Origin: Haloarcula limicola
GTDB taxonomy: Archaea; Halobacteriota; Halobacteria; Halobacteriales; Haloarculaceae
Length of the DNA stretch: 64,000 nt
Assembly: GCF_010119205.1 (NCBI RefSeq)
Contig: NZ_WRXM01000001.1
Coordinates: forward strand, 434,001-498,000
Direction of reading: 5' to 3'
This document shows, in pieces, positions 36,454 to 45,227 of the stretch (positions are counted from its first letter, which is position 1; each line of letters starts with the position of its first letter). Made by a program: the position numbers and the translations under genes. The notes under the pieces were generated by a model. It searched no databases, had not been told where the DNA came from, and saw nothing but the letters and a program-made list of their open reading frames with translations.

Positions 36454-36999
36454 TTACCGCATGCGGTCGGAATCAGGGGGAGATTCTCCCGATAGCAGGC
36501 GGCCGTGGCGGTCGATCTCGCCGTCGCGGATGCGCGTGCTACTGATGCGGTGGCCGTCCTCGGCGACGACGAACGGCGAGGTGTGGATCTCGAGGGGGCG
36601 GAACCCGCGGTCGATCCGCTCGTCGTTCAGGTCGTGGGCGCGCCGATGCGCCTTCCCCTCCGGAGCGACGACGAGGGCGTCGGCGTTCTCGCGGCTCACT
36701 GCGGGTCCGTACGCGTCGGTAAGCTTCGATATCTCGTAGGTCGCCGTGTAGGCCCCGCTGACGCGTTCGAGCGTCTGTTCCAGCGCGTCCCGCCGGGCGT
36801 CGAACGGACCGAGCAGTTCGGCGTGCGAGGGGTCGCTTCGGGTCTCCGTCGCCAGGTCGGTCGAGGTCAGACCGACGACGACGTGGCCGTCGCCGTCCCC
36901 GTCGTGCGAGGCGGTCTGGAACGCGCTGTGCAGGAGGGCGCGGTGCCCGTCGTGGAGGGGCGTGAACGTTCCCCCGAGGATGGCCATGCGGTCGTTCAT
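36454..36999 (-). CDS. coaD: Phosphopantetheine adenylyltransferase (archaeal type)
   Basis: This 181-residue nucleotidyltransferase transfers AMP from ATP to 4'-phosphopantetheine in CoA synthesis. It has the family motif GGTFTPLHDGHRALL at the N-terminus and the C-terminal ISSTRIRDGEID in place of the bacterial ISSTxVR. The central loop EGKAHRRAHDLNDERIDRG is typical of the archaeal version. It is a single gene, convergent with the small gene at 36131. The acidic insert near residue 33 (HDGDGDGH) is probably a surface loop. Confidence 0.9.
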   Translation of the reverse strand: MNDRMAILGGTFTPLHDGHRALLHSAFQTASHDGDGDGHVVVGLTSTDLATETRSDPSHAELLGPFDARRDALEQTLERVSGAYTATYEISKLTDAYGPAVSRENADALVVAPEGKAHRRAHDLNDERIDRGFRPLEIHTSPFVVAEDGHRISSTRIRDGEIDRHGRLLSGESPPDSDRMR

Positions 37000-37094
37000 G
37001 CAGGGTCGTCGCGGGGGACGCTCCTATAGTTGTGGGACTCCGCAACCGCGGGGTAGTGACAAAAACTTAACTACTGATGCGTGGTACTCCAGGT

Positions 37095-37520
37095 ATGGAG
37101 CACATCCTGTTAGCGACGGACGGGAGCGAGTACGCTCGCGCGGCCGCGAAACACGCGATCGACCGCGCCAAGGAGACGGGCGCGACGCTGCACGTCCTCT
37201 GTGTCGTCGACGAGCGGCGGTTCAACGAACCGGCGCTGAGTTCGGCGGAGCTGTCGACGATATACGCCGAGGACCACGCCAACATGTGCGTCGCCGAAGT
37301 CTCGGAGATGGCGGCGGGCAGCGGCGTCCGCGTCGAGGGGGACTCCCGCCACGGCCTGCCCCACGAGGTCATCGTCGAGTACGCCGCGGACGTCGGGGCC
37401 GAGACTATCGTCGTCGGCGAGCACGGCAGTCACGACACGCACTTCTCCGGCGTCGGCCGGAAGGTCCGGGAACTGGCCGACTGCAAAGTGGTCGTCGTCG
37501 GCGCACCGGCCCGAGCCTGA
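37095..37520 (+). CDS. Universal stress protein (UspA family)
   Basis: This 141-residue UspA protein starts MEHILLATDGSEYARAAAKH, the clearest UspA N-terminus in the window. The C-terminal loop reads VVGEHGSHDTHFSGVGRKVREL, so the ATP-binding G-2x-G-9x-G-S/T pattern is only partly kept (GVGRK). The ATG at 37095 is chosen over one six codons upstream because the family begins there. It lies just before the CapA-like gene on the same strand and may be co-transcribed. Confidence 0.9.
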   Translation: MEHILLATDGSEYARAAAKHAIDRAKETGATLHVLCVVDERRFNEPALSSAELSTIYAEDHANMCVAEVSEMAAGSGVRVEGDSRHGLPHEVIVEYAADVGAETIVVGEHGSHDTHFSGVGRKVRELADCKVVVVGAPARA

Positions 37521-37537
37521 GCGGCGACGAGACGGCG

Positions 37538-38554
37538 GTGAATCCAGTGAACACACCGACGGCGATCAGACTCGGACTGGCCGGCGACGTGATGCTGGGC
37601 CGGCTCGTGGACGAACGGCAGCGACACCGGCGGGTGACGGCGGTCTGGGGCGACCTCCGGGAGCGTCTCGTCGCGCTCGACGGCCTGTTCGTCAACCTCG
37701 AATGCTGTCTCTCGACGCGGGGCCGGCCGTGGCGGCGGACCGACCGCGCCTTTCACTTCCGAGCGAGCCCCAGATGGGCGGTTCCGGCGCTCGAAGCCGC
37801 CGGAGTCGACTGCTGTGCGCTCGCGAACAACCACGTCCTCGACTTCGAGGAACCGGCGCTGCTGGACACGCTCGACGCGCTCGACGAGGCGGGTATCGCT
37901 CACGCCGGAGCCGGTCGGGTTCGTTCGGAAGCGTTTCGGCCGGCGGAGGTGGCCGTCGCCGACCTCGACGTGGCCGTCGTCTCGCTGACCGACAACACCC
38001 CCGAGTACGCGGCGACTGACGCCTCGCCGGGGACCGCGCACGTCGAGACCGACCCGACCGACGCGGCCGTCCGACGGACGGTCGGCGAGACACTCGATCG
38101 GGCGCGCGAGCGCGACCCGGACCTGCTCGTCGCCTCCCTGCACTGGGGGCCGAACATGCGGACGGAGCCGCCGGAGCCGTTCCGCGAGTTCGCGCACTGG
38201 CTGGTCGACGCGGGCGTCGACGTCGTCCACGGCCACAGTGCCCACGTCTTCCAGGGCGTCGAGGTGTACGACGGTTCGCTCGTCTGCTACGACACGGGCG
38301 ACTTCGTCGACGACTACGCGGTGGACGAGCGGCTCCGGAACGACCGGAGTTTCCTCTTCGAACTGTCGGTGACGCCCGGCGGACGCGTCACGGCGCTCCG
38401 ACTGGTGCCGACGGAGATCGCCGACTTCGCCGTGCACGCGGCGAGCGAGACGGCCGCCGCGTGGAGCCGCGACCGGATGCGCCGCCTCTCGGAGCCGTTC
38501 GGGACGACGTTCGAACGCGACGGCGACCACCTCGTGCTCTCGGTGGCAGCGTGA
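37538..38554 (+). CDS. CapA-family protein (PgsA/CapA metallophosphoesterase-like fold)
   Basis: The 335-338 residues hold the CapA signature: GLAGDVMLGR at the start, LFVNLECCLSTRG, ALANNHVLDF, and HWGPNMRTEPPEPFREFAH with the GHSAHVFQGVEVYDG metal-binding region. CapA domains are linked to poly-gamma-glutamate capsules in bacteria, but many archaeal members have unknown roles. No signal peptide is seen, so it is probably cytoplasmic here. No ATG is available; GTG at 37538 or 37547 are the only sensible starts. It is followed at once by yjbQ. Confidence 0.8.
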   Translation: MNPVNTPTAIRLGLAGDVMLGRLVDERQRHRRVTAVWGDLRERLVALDGLFVNLECCLSTRGRPWRRTDRAFHFRASPRWAVPALEAAGVDCCALANNHVLDFEEPALLDTLDALDEAGIAHAGAGRVRSEAFRPAEVAVADLDVAVVSLTDNTPEYAATDASPGTAHVETDPTDAAVRRTVGETLDRARERDPDLLVASLHWGPNMRTEPPEPFREFAHWLVDAGVDVVHGHSAHVFQGVEVYDGSLVCYDTGDFVDDYAVDERLRNDRSFLFELSVTPGGRVTALRLVPTEIADFAVHAASETAAAWSRDRMRRLSEPFGTTFERDGDHLVLSVAA

Positions 38555-38592
38555 GCCGCACTTTCATCACGCCGGCCGGCGTCCCCGCGAAC

Positions 38593-38988
38593 ATGCGAAT
38601 CGAGATCGACACGGACGAGCGGGTCACCGTCGAGGATATCACCTCGAAAATAACCGAGGCCGTCCCGGACGGCGTCGAGCGAGGCGTCTGTACAGTGTTC
38701 GTGCGACACACGACCGCCGGTATCTGCGTCAACGAGCACGAGCGGCGATTGCTCGACGACGTCGAACGGGCGCTGGACCGACTCGCGCCCAGCGAGGAGG
38801 GGTACGCTCACGACCGGATCGACGACAACGCCGACGCTCACCTCCGGGCGATGTTACTCGGGTCGAGCGCCTCGGTTCCCGTCGCGGACGGCGACCTCGA
38901 CCTCGGGACGTGGCAGTCCGTCCTCTTCGTGGAGTGTGACGGCCCGCAGACTCGCACGCTGGACGTGACGACGACGCCCGTCCCGTAG
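38593..38988 (+). CDS. YjbQ-family protein (secondary thiamine-phosphate synthase fold)
   Basis: This 131-residue protein has the family core: EIDTDERVTVEDITSKI, VFVRHTTAGICVNEHE with conserved His and Glu, and a C-terminal GTWQSVLFVECDGPQTR. Members show weak thiamine-phosphate synthase activity, but the true role is unsettled. The ATG at 38593 is favoured; a GTG at 38551, overlapping the CapA stop, would add 14 residues. Coupling to CapA is therefore possible. Confidence 0.85.
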   Translation: MRIEIDTDERVTVEDITSKITEAVPDGVERGVCTVFVRHTTAGICVNEHERRLLDDVERALDRLAPSEEGYAHDRIDDNADAHLRAMLLGSSASVPVADGDLDLGTWQSVLFVECDGPQTRTLDVTTTPVP

Positions 38989-39065
38989 CCGGACGTTACA
39001 GCCCGCGTCCGGGCCGGTATGACAGACATGTCCTTATCGCTCCAGTGCCTATCGCCTCGGAGTAG

Positions 39066-40277
39066 ATGACAGACCTAGTGCTCCCGTTCGACGACCCGGT
39101 CGCCGCGGAGCCGTCGGTGAGCGGCGGGAAGGGAGCGACGCTCGCGCGGCTGCGCGCGCTCGGCTTCCCCGTTCCCGACGGCGTCGTCGTGACGACGGCG
39201 ACGTACCGACTGCTCGCGGACGCGCCCGAGATCACCGACCGGCTCGACGACCTCGACGCGGCCGTCGCGCGAGGCGACGACGAGGCGCGGTCGGCCGCCG
39301 CCGCGTCGCTCCGAGACCTGCTGCGCGAGCGACCGCTTCCGGCGGGAGCCGTGGACGGCCTCGAACGGCACCTCCTCGACGGACCGTCCGCGGTGCGATC
39401 CTCTGCGACCGCGGAGGACCTCCCCGGAGCCTCCTTCGCGGGCCAGTACGACTCGTTTCTCGGCGTCGAGGGCGTCGACGCTGTGACGACGGCGGTGCGG
39501 GACTGCATGGCCAGCCTGTTCACCGACCGGGCGGTCGCCTACCGCGCCCGGAACGACATCGCCGCCGCGGACGCGGCGATGGCCGTCGTCGTCCAGCGCT
39601 TCGTGGAACCGGACGTCTCGGGCATCCTCTTCACCGCCGACCCGGTGAACGGGAGCCGCACCGTCTCCGTCGTCGAGGCCGGACCGGGCCGCGGCGACCG
39701 ACAGGTCTCGGGCCGGTCGACGGCGGATTCGATACGCGTCGGTGAGGACGGGACCGTCCTCGACTATCGGATCGGTCCGTCCCGGGAGGGGCCGGTACTC
39801 TCGGACGAACTCCGCGCGGCGCTGGACGACCCCCGGACGCTCACCGGCGTCGACTTCGCCGCCCGCCGTCGGGAGTTCGAGCGACACGAGCGACTCACCG
39901 CGCCCAGTATCCTCACGAGCGACGGCGAGCACCCGACGCCGACAACTAAGGCGACGACGGGACGGCTGCTCGGGACGGGTGCCGCACCCGGCGTCGCCGA
40001 GGGCGTGGTCCGCGTCGTCACGGACCCGAGCGAGACGCGGCTATCGAGGGGCGAGGTCCTCGTCGCGCCCTACACCGACCCCGGGTGGACGCCGCTGTTC
40101 CCGAACGCCGCCGCCGTCGTGACGGAGGTCGGCGGGCGGCTCACCCACGGGTCGCTCGTCGCCCGCGAGTACGGCATCCCCGCGGTGGTCGCCGTCGAAG
40201 ACGCGACGACGCGACTACGGAGCGGCGACCGGGTCAGGGTCGACGGCACCCGCGGCGTCGTCGAGCGGTTGGAGTGA
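39066..40277 (+). CDS. Compact PEP-synthase-like protein (PEP/pyruvate-binding plus phosphohistidine domain)
   Basis: This 403-residue protein has an N-terminal PPDK_N-like part (SGGKGATLARLRALGFPVPDG, RSSATAEDLPGASFAGQYDS, VQRFVEPDVSGILFTADPVNG) and a C-terminal phosphohistidine domain (TEVGGRLTHGSLVAREYGIP, His about residue 361). Compared with PEP synthase (about 760) or rifampin phosphotransferase (about 870) it lacks the end of the ATP-grasp half and a substrate domain; the two parts are joined by only about 90 residues. The family could phosphorylate a small substrate with ATP, but this short form may be regulatory or work with a partner. It stands alone, 77 bp after yjbQ. Confidence 0.78.
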   Translation: MTDLVLPFDDPVAAEPSVSGGKGATLARLRALGFPVPDGVVVTTATYRLLADAPEITDRLDDLDAAVARGDDEARSAAAASLRDLLRERPLPAGAVDGLERHLLDGPSAVRSSATAEDLPGASFAGQYDSFLGVEGVDAVTTAVRDCMASLFTDRAVAYRARNDIAAADAAMAVVVQRFVEPDVSGILFTADPVNGSRTVSVVEAGPGRGDRQVSGRSTADSIRVGEDGTVLDYRIGPSREGPVLSDELRAALDDPRTLTGVDFAARRREFERHERLTAPSILTSDGEHPTPTTKATTGRLLGTGAAPGVAEGVVRVVTDPSETRLSRGEVLVAPYTDPGWTPLFPNAAAVVTEVGGRLTHGSLVAREYGIPAVVAVEDATTRLRSGDRVRVDGTRGVVERLE

Positions 40278-40288
40278 GCCGGCGGCGT

Positions 40289-40660
40289 TCACTCCACGTC
40301 GATTCGCTTGCGCCTCCGCAGTTTCGGTAACGTCACGCGGAGAACGCCGGCGTCGTAGGAGGCCGAGACCCGCTTCTCCGCCACCGGTTCGGGTAACTCG
40401 ACGACCCGACTTCGACCGGCCGGGCCGCGCTCTCGCCTGAGGTAGGTGCCGCTCGCCCGGTCCCCGTTCGGGTCGGCGACGATCTGGAGACGGTGCTTCC
40501 GAACGCTGATGTCGAGGTCCTGTTTCCGGAGACCCGGGAGTTCCGCGGAGACGACGAACTCGTCTCCCCTGTCGACGATGTCGACGGGAAACGGAATCCG
40601 TCGGTCGGGCAATTCGCGCTGTCCCTGCCGCCGTGGGTTCGATCGCCGTCTCGGAGACAT
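40289..40660 (-). CDS. Small heat shock protein Hsp20
   Basis: This 123-residue alpha-crystallin-domain chaperone has the core PFPVDIVDRGDEFVVSAELP, then GLRKQDLDISVRKHRLQIVA, with the end motif YDAGVLRVTLPKL, close to the usual GVLTVxLPK. The N-terminal arm is basic (SPRRRSNPRRQGQR), and so is the tail (RRRKRIDVE), unusual in a halophile and likely to contact acidic clients or nucleic acid. The ATG at 40660 is taken; an upstream in-frame ATG adds ten residues and is not needed. Confidence 0.87.
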   Translation of the reverse strand: MSPRRRSNPRRQGQRELPDRRIPFPVDIVDRGDEFVVSAELPGLRKQDLDISVRKHRLQIVADPNGDRASGTYLRRERGPAGRSRVVELPEPVAEKRVSASYDAGVLRVTLPKLRRRKRIDVE

Positions 40661-41186
40661 GGTAGTATCGAACTGACGATTCAGCAACACTTAAAGGTAC
40701 GTCCCGACTGGAGTACGATATCGGGTCGAAACCGCGCTACGGTGTGAAACTGGTCCCGTGCTGCCACCGGGAGCTACCACCATCAGTACGGTTAGCGTTC
40801 ACGTTTATACTAGAAGTTACTCGTTTACTCAACGAAGGTAGTGACTCACCGTGTGATTCGCCACCTTACTGCGCCGTGGCGGGCAGTAACCCGTGTATGC
40901 TCATAATGGACCGTCCACAACGTGGGGCTGTCGCGTCCAGTGTCGAGGCCCTCACTGGTCCTGTCCTCGGACTGCGTCGCGGCACGGAACGCGTTGGGAC
41001 GGAGCGACGCATCCGGACCACCCCCAGCGTGACGCCCCAGGATAACGTGCCGACCTCGGCTCAGGCGGGAACGGCGGGGCGAGCGTCAGACCGGACATCA
41101 CCCGCGTCCAGTTCGGCGAGCCGAACTGGACGCGGCGTCGCTTCTGTAACCGATGCGCATCTCTCTCGCCGAGCGGCGGCCGGGTC
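40661..41186. other. Intergenic stretch with a 16-bp palindrome
   Basis: The 526 bp between hsp20 and the small acidic gene hold no convincing gene: frames are Arg/Ser-rich, not acidic. A near-perfect hairpin of 16-bp arms (CCGCGTCCAGTTCGGC / GCCGAACTGGACGCGG, 41102-41135) is the only clear structure. G+C is intermediate. Confidence 0.6.
41102..41135. repeat. 16-bp inverted repeat with a two-base loop
   Basis: Arms 41102-41117 and 41120-41135 are exact reverse complements, separated by GA only. The site lies 52 bp after the stop of the minus-strand gene at 41187. It could form a cruciform or a terminator-like stem, or be the remnant of an IS end. Pairing is certain; the role is unknown. Confidence 0.6.
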
Positions 41187-41351
41187 TCACTCGTCGTCGG
41201 CCAGTTCCGCCTCGGCGTCCCGCTCCTCGCGCTCTCCGCGTCGCTCCTCGGCGTCCTCGCGTTCTTCGAGTTCCGCCTCCAGCTCTTCCTCGCGCTGTCG
41301 TTCGTCCTCGCGCAGGCCCTTCTCGTCGCGGCCCTCTTTGGTGTCTCCCAT
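41187..41351 (-). CDS. 54-residue highly charged small protein
   Basis: The protein starts MGDTKEGRDEKGLREDERQR and continues as one long charged helix of Glu, Arg and Ala to the stop. It has no hydrophobic core and is probably a disordered or single-helix protein. A longer in-frame start 16 codons upstream was rejected because that segment is unlike the rest. I recall similar short MGDTK-type proteins in other haloarchaea, but cannot check. Function unknown. Confidence 0.68.
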   Translation of the reverse strand: MGDTKEGRDEKGLREDERQREEELEAELEEREDAEERRGEREERDAEAELADDE

Positions 41352-41430
41352 ACTGGTGATAGATCGGTGCAGAGCGACATAATACTGTCCAATTGACACC
41401 TGCGAGACGACAGAATCGCGAGCGCCCGCC

Positions 41431-41602
41431 GTGATCGCCCGGGGGCACGCTCCCTCGAAAGTCCGGTCTGTCGCGACCGGACGACGACCGAGAGGTGATC
41501 GGCCTGGTCCGAACGCACGCGGACGAGAAACACGACATGGACGTCTCGGAGGGAGACGTCCGAGACGGCTGGGAGGAAGTCGAAGCGGCGGCCGACGACT
41601 GA
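41431..41602 (+). pseudogene. Degenerate DUF1059-like gene
   Basis: The 3' half (about 41496-41602) reads VIGLVRTHADEKHDMDVSEG and ends VEAAADD plus stop, matching the C-terminal half of small DUF1059 proteins. The 5' part (about 41454-41480) reads SKVRSVATG in a different frame, and the cysteine-bearing segment normally found between them is absent. No usable ATG precedes it. The simplest reading is a decayed gene with an internal deletion and a frameshift, although a sequencing error at one position cannot be excluded. Confidence 0.5.
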
Positions 41603-41626
41603 CCCCTTCGGGCGACCGGTCGGCGC

Positions 41627-43090
41627 TCAGTCGTGGCGGTGATGACCGTGGCTCCCGTGCGTGAACCGCCCGGCGAAGGCGCGCTGGACCACTTCCGGCA
41701 GCGCCGGGTGGACGTGGACGGACTCGCGGACGTCGGCGACGGTCCCCGTTCCGGCCTTCATCGCCACGACGACCTCCTGAATCAGCGCTGAGGCGTCCGG
41801 GCCGACGATGTGCGTCCCGAGGATCTCGCCGTCGGGCGCGACGAGTACCTTCACGAGACCCTCGGCGTGCATCGCGTTCCCGCGAGCGGTGTCCTCGTAG
41901 CGGTAGGTCGAAGTCGCGTACTCCCTGCCGGCCGCGACCAGGTCCGACTCGCGCGCCCCGACGCCGGCGACTTCCGGCGATGCGAACACGGCGAAGGGCA
42001 TGGCGGTGTAGTCTACCGGCTGGCGCTCCGAGCCGAACAGGTTGCGGATCACGGCGCGGGCCTCGTGGTTGGCGCTGTGTTTCAGGAGGTACTCCCCGAC
42101 GATGTCGCCGAGCGCCCAGACGCCGTCGGCGGTCGTCCGCAGGTACTCGTCGGTCTCGACGAACCCCGCGTCGTCGACGGCGACGCCCGCCGCGTCGAGG
42201 TTCAGCGCGTCCGTGTTCGGCCGCCGTCCGGCGGCGATCAGGAGGGCGTCTCCCGTCGCCGTGACCGGGTCCGCGTCGTCGTCGATCCCGCCCGACTCGC
42301 CGTCCGCTGCGTCCTCGCCCTCGCCGTACGTGTACGGGCGCGCGGTCAGCGTCACCGTCCCGTCGTCGCCTTCGGCGACGGCCGTGACCGCGTGGCCGGT
42401 GTGGACGGTGAAGCGGTCGGCGTACCGGTCGGTGAACAGTTCGGCCACTTCTCCGTCCGCCTCGGGGAGCAAGTGCGGACGGCGGCCGACGATAGTCACG
42501 TCGCTGCCGAACGTCCCGAAAAAGTGCGCTAACTCCGCGGCGATGTAGCCGCCGCCGACGACGACGAGGTGCTCGGGCGGCGTCTCCAGTCTGAGCGCTT
42601 CCGTGCTCGTCAGGTACTCGACGTCGTCGATGCCGTCTACGTCCGGAATCGTCGGGCGCGTCCCGGCGGCTATCAGGACGTTCTCCGCCTCGATTCGGGT
42701 GCCGGCGTCGTTTCCGCCGGTAATCTCGATAGTTCGCTCGTCGACGAAGCGCCCCTCACCCTCGAACAGCGTGTGGTTCGGCGACTCGCGCAGTCCGTGA
42801 CGAATCGCCTCGGCCTCTCCGGCCACCTCTTCGGTCACCTCGCGGACGATAGTTCCGAAATCGACGTCCCGTACTTCGACGTCGACGTGGAACTCCCCGG
42901 CCCGTCGCACCGTCTCCAGGACGTCGGCGTGATACAGCAGCAGTTTCGAGGGGATACAGCCGCGGTTGAGACACGTCCCGCCGAGTGGCCCCTTCTCGAC
43001 GACGGCGACGGACTGGCCCCGGCTCGCCGCGACGCTCGCCACGCTGAGCCCGGACCCGGATCCGACGACCGCGAAATCGTACGACTCCAT
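41627..43090 (-). CDS. FAD-dependent pyridine nucleotide-disulfide oxidoreductase (dihydrolipoyl dehydrogenase/mycothione reductase-like)
   Basis: This 487-residue flavoenzyme has FAD motif FAVVGSGSGLSVASVAASRG, redox cysteines in CLNRGCIPSK (about residues 40-49), NAD(P)-binding VVVGGGYIAAELAHFFGTFG, the second FAD motif TTADGVWALGDIVG, and the dimerisation domain with HVHPALPEVVQ. Substrate candidates are lipoyl groups, or a low-molecular-weight disulfide such as bis-gamma-glutamylcystine, the haloarchaeal counterpart of glutathione disulfide. No 2-oxoacid dehydrogenase genes lie nearby, which favours thiol reduction. A histidine-rich tail (HGSHGHHRHD) ends the protein and could bind metal. 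Confidence 0.85.
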   Translation of the reverse strand: MESYDFAVVGSGSGLSVASVAASRGQSVAVVEKGPLGGTCLNRGCIPSKLLLYHADVLETVRRAGEFHVDVEVRDVDFGTIVREVTEEVAGEAEAIRHGLRESPNHTLFEGEGRFVDERTIEITGGNDAGTRIEAENVLIAAGTRPTIPDVDGIDDVEYLTSTEALRLETPPEHLVVVGGGYIAAELAHFFGTFGSDVTIVGRRPHLLPEADGEVAELFTDRYADRFTVHTGHAVTAVAEGDDGTVTLTARPYTYGEGEDAADGESGGIDDDADPVTATGDALLIAAGRRPNTDALNLDAAGVAVDDAGFVETDEYLRTTADGVWALGDIVGEYLLKHSANHEARAVIRNLFGSERQPVDYTAMPFAVFASPEVAGVGARESDLVAAGREYATSTYRYEDTARGNAMHAEGLVKVLVAPDGEILGTHIVGPDASALIQEVVVAMKAGTGTVADVRESVHVHPALPEVVQRAFAGRFTHGSHGHHRHD

Positions 43091-43332
43091 GTCGAACTGT
43101 TGTATCGCTCGCGTAATGAATCTCCGTGCAGCGGGCCGGAGCCGGTCATCGGTACCGAGCCGGGGCCGACTGAGGGCTGCCCGCTCGGAGAGTATGACCG
43201 CCCTAGGCGCCCGACCGTCGTCATTTTCGGCGATACCGCTCGCCCGAGATGACTGACCGAAGGCCGGCCTACCCGAACGCCGTCGGCGATTCTCAGCGCA
43301 TAACTACGCTCTCGGACCGCGTCCCTGTTCGC

Positions 43333-44745
43333 ATGTCTCAGGAACCGTCAGACAGCCCGGCGGAACTGCCGGACGTGCAGGTCGCGCCGCTTCGAGAGCG
43401 CGTACGGGGCGAAATAATCACTCCGAACCATCCCGCGTACGACGAGACCAGAGCCATCTGGAACGCGATGATAGACCGGCGACCGGCGCTCATCGCCCGA
43501 TGTACCGGGACGGCAGACGTGGTCGCCTGCGTCGATTTCGCGCGGGAGAACGACCTCGAGATATCCGTCCGCGGCGGCGGCCACAACGTCGCGGGGAAGT
43601 CGGTCACGGAGGGCGGGCTACTGATAGACCTCTCGCCGATGGACGGCGTCCGCGTCGACCGGGACGCGCGGACCGTCCGGGCGGGCGGCGGCGCGGAACT
43701 GGGCGACGTCGACCACGAGACGCAGGTGTTCGGTCTCGCCACGGCGCTCGGGGCCGTCTCACAGACCGGAATCGCGGGACTGACGCTCAACGGCGGCTAC
43801 GGCCACCTCTCTCGGGAGTACGGCCTCGCGGCGGATAACCTGGTGTCGGCGGACGTGGTGACCGCGGACGGCGAGGTGCTGACCGTCAGCGAGAACGGCC
43901 ACGAGGACCTGTTCTGGGCGATCCGCGGCGGTGGGGGCAACTTCGGCGTCGTCACGTCCTTCGAGTACGAACTCCACGAGGTCGGTCCGGAGGTGTACGC
44001 CTTCTTCGTCTGGTTCCACGGCGACGACGCCGAGACCGTCTTCGACGCTTTCCGCGAGTGGGCCGACGACGCCCCTCGGAACGCCGGCGCGTTGCCGTTC
44101 CTCGCACACATCCCCGAACTCGACGAGTTCCCGGAACCGTCGTGGGGCGAGCCGGCGATCGCCCTGCTCGGCTCGTTCCGCGGCGAGATCGGCGATGCCG
44201 AGGACGTCTACGCGCCGCTGCGCGAGGCCGCGACGCCCATCGCCGACCTCAGCGGACCGATACCCTACGAGACGCTCCAGTCGATGCTCGACGAGGACTA
44301 CCCCGACGGGCTACGCTACTACTGGAAGTCCGTCTTCCTCACCGACCTCACCGACGAGGTGGTGGACATCGCCATCCGCTACAACGAGTCGGCCCCCTCG
44401 CACCTCTCGACGGTCGACGTCTGGCACCTCGGCGGTGCCGTCGCCGACGTGCCGCGGGACGCGACGGCGTTCTGGCACCGCGACAAGCCGTTCATGCTCA
44501 CCGTCGAAGCCAACTGGGAGGACGAGAGCGGGGACGACGCGAACGTCGAGTGGGCGCGCGACCTCTTCGACGAGGTCGCGTCGCTCGACGTCGCGTCCGG
44601 TCGGTACGGCAACTTCCCCGGATTCGCCGAGGACCCGACGACGATGCTGTACGGCGACAACTACGACCGACTGGTCGAGGTCAAGACGAAGTACGACCCG
44701 GAGAACGTCTTCCACCTGAACCAGAATATCGAACCGCGGACGTAG
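43333..44745 (+). CDS. FAD-linked oxidoreductase, berberine-bridge-enzyme-like
   Basis: This 470-residue protein has an FAD-binding-4 domain (SVRGGGHNVAGKSVTEGG, where the His is the usual covalent FAD anchor) and the C-terminal BBE segment (YGDNYDRLVEVKTKYDP, then ENVFHLNQNI). Members oxidise sugars, alcohols or small aromatics with O2 or another acceptor. The second covalent anchor, usually Cys in a GxCxxVG-like turn, is not seen (GGYGHLSREYGLAADN). The ATG at 43333 is taken because the upstream ATG adds a poorly coding segment. Single gene, divergent from the flavin reductase at 43090. Confidence 0.83.
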   Translation: MSQEPSDSPAELPDVQVAPLRERVRGEIITPNHPAYDETRAIWNAMIDRRPALIARCTGTADVVACVDFARENDLEISVRGGGHNVAGKSVTEGGLLIDLSPMDGVRVDRDARTVRAGGGAELGDVDHETQVFGLATALGAVSQTGIAGLTLNGGYGHLSREYGLAADNLVSADVVTADGEVLTVSENGHEDLFWAIRGGGGNFGVVTSFEYELHEVGPEVYAFFVWFHGDDAETVFDAFREWADDAPRNAGALPFLAHIPELDEFPEPSWGEPAIALLGSFRGEIGDAEDVYAPLREAATPIADLSGPIPYETLQSMLDEDYPDGLRYYWKSVFLTDLTDEVVDIAIRYNESAPSHLSTVDVWHLGGAVADVPRDATAFWHRDKPFMLTVEANWEDESGDDANVEWARDLFDEVASLDVASGRYGNFPGFAEDPTTMLYGDNYDRLVEVKTKYDPENVFHLNQNIEPRT

Positions 44746-45227
44746 AGCGGTTCCGTCGGGAAGAGAGCGATACGTAACGGCGGTATACCGCGGAGTTAAA
44801 CGCCCTTTTCGCGCGCTAACGATGACTTCGATGCGGATTTTAGCCTGGTGTAAGCCAGTCCTACCGCCAGATAGCGCCCGTTTCGTCTGACAGTCGGCCG
44901 AGCGACGTGAACTATCTGAACAATCGTGAACGTTGGCGAAAACGGAGTGAGTCGAATCCCGAAGGGAGCGCGCCGTCGTGATCTGATACCCGACCCCTGG
45001 GACTTGCTTGGATCGGGCCACGAACTCGACGCGGTCGGTCGAGACTGTCGTCGTTCTCGACTCGACGGCTCCGCTGCTCGCGTCGCCGTGCGCTCGTCGC
45101 TGAGCGGCCGATTCGGCACACACCGCTCTCGTAGTCGGTGACAGTCGCTACGGCGGCCGCTGCTGTGGTCGCCGGCGAAAGTGAAGAAGCGGTGGAGACG
45201 GTCGGGACAGCGCCGGTCGCGCCGCAG
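44746..45227. other. Intergenic stretch, nothing recognised
   Basis: In 482 bp between converging genes I see no tRNA, repeat or supported gene. Short frames on both strands lack start signals and halophile composition. Confidence 0.6.

Noticed and set aside
40744-41382. 212-codon plus-strand frame across the palindrome
   Set aside because: Ser/Arg-rich antisense of the small charged gene at its 3' end, and no halophile-like acidity.
44746-45227. tRNA gene or attachment site in the gap before the DUF7344 gene
   Set aside because: No cloverleaf could be built on either strand and no direct repeat to the recombinase region was seen.
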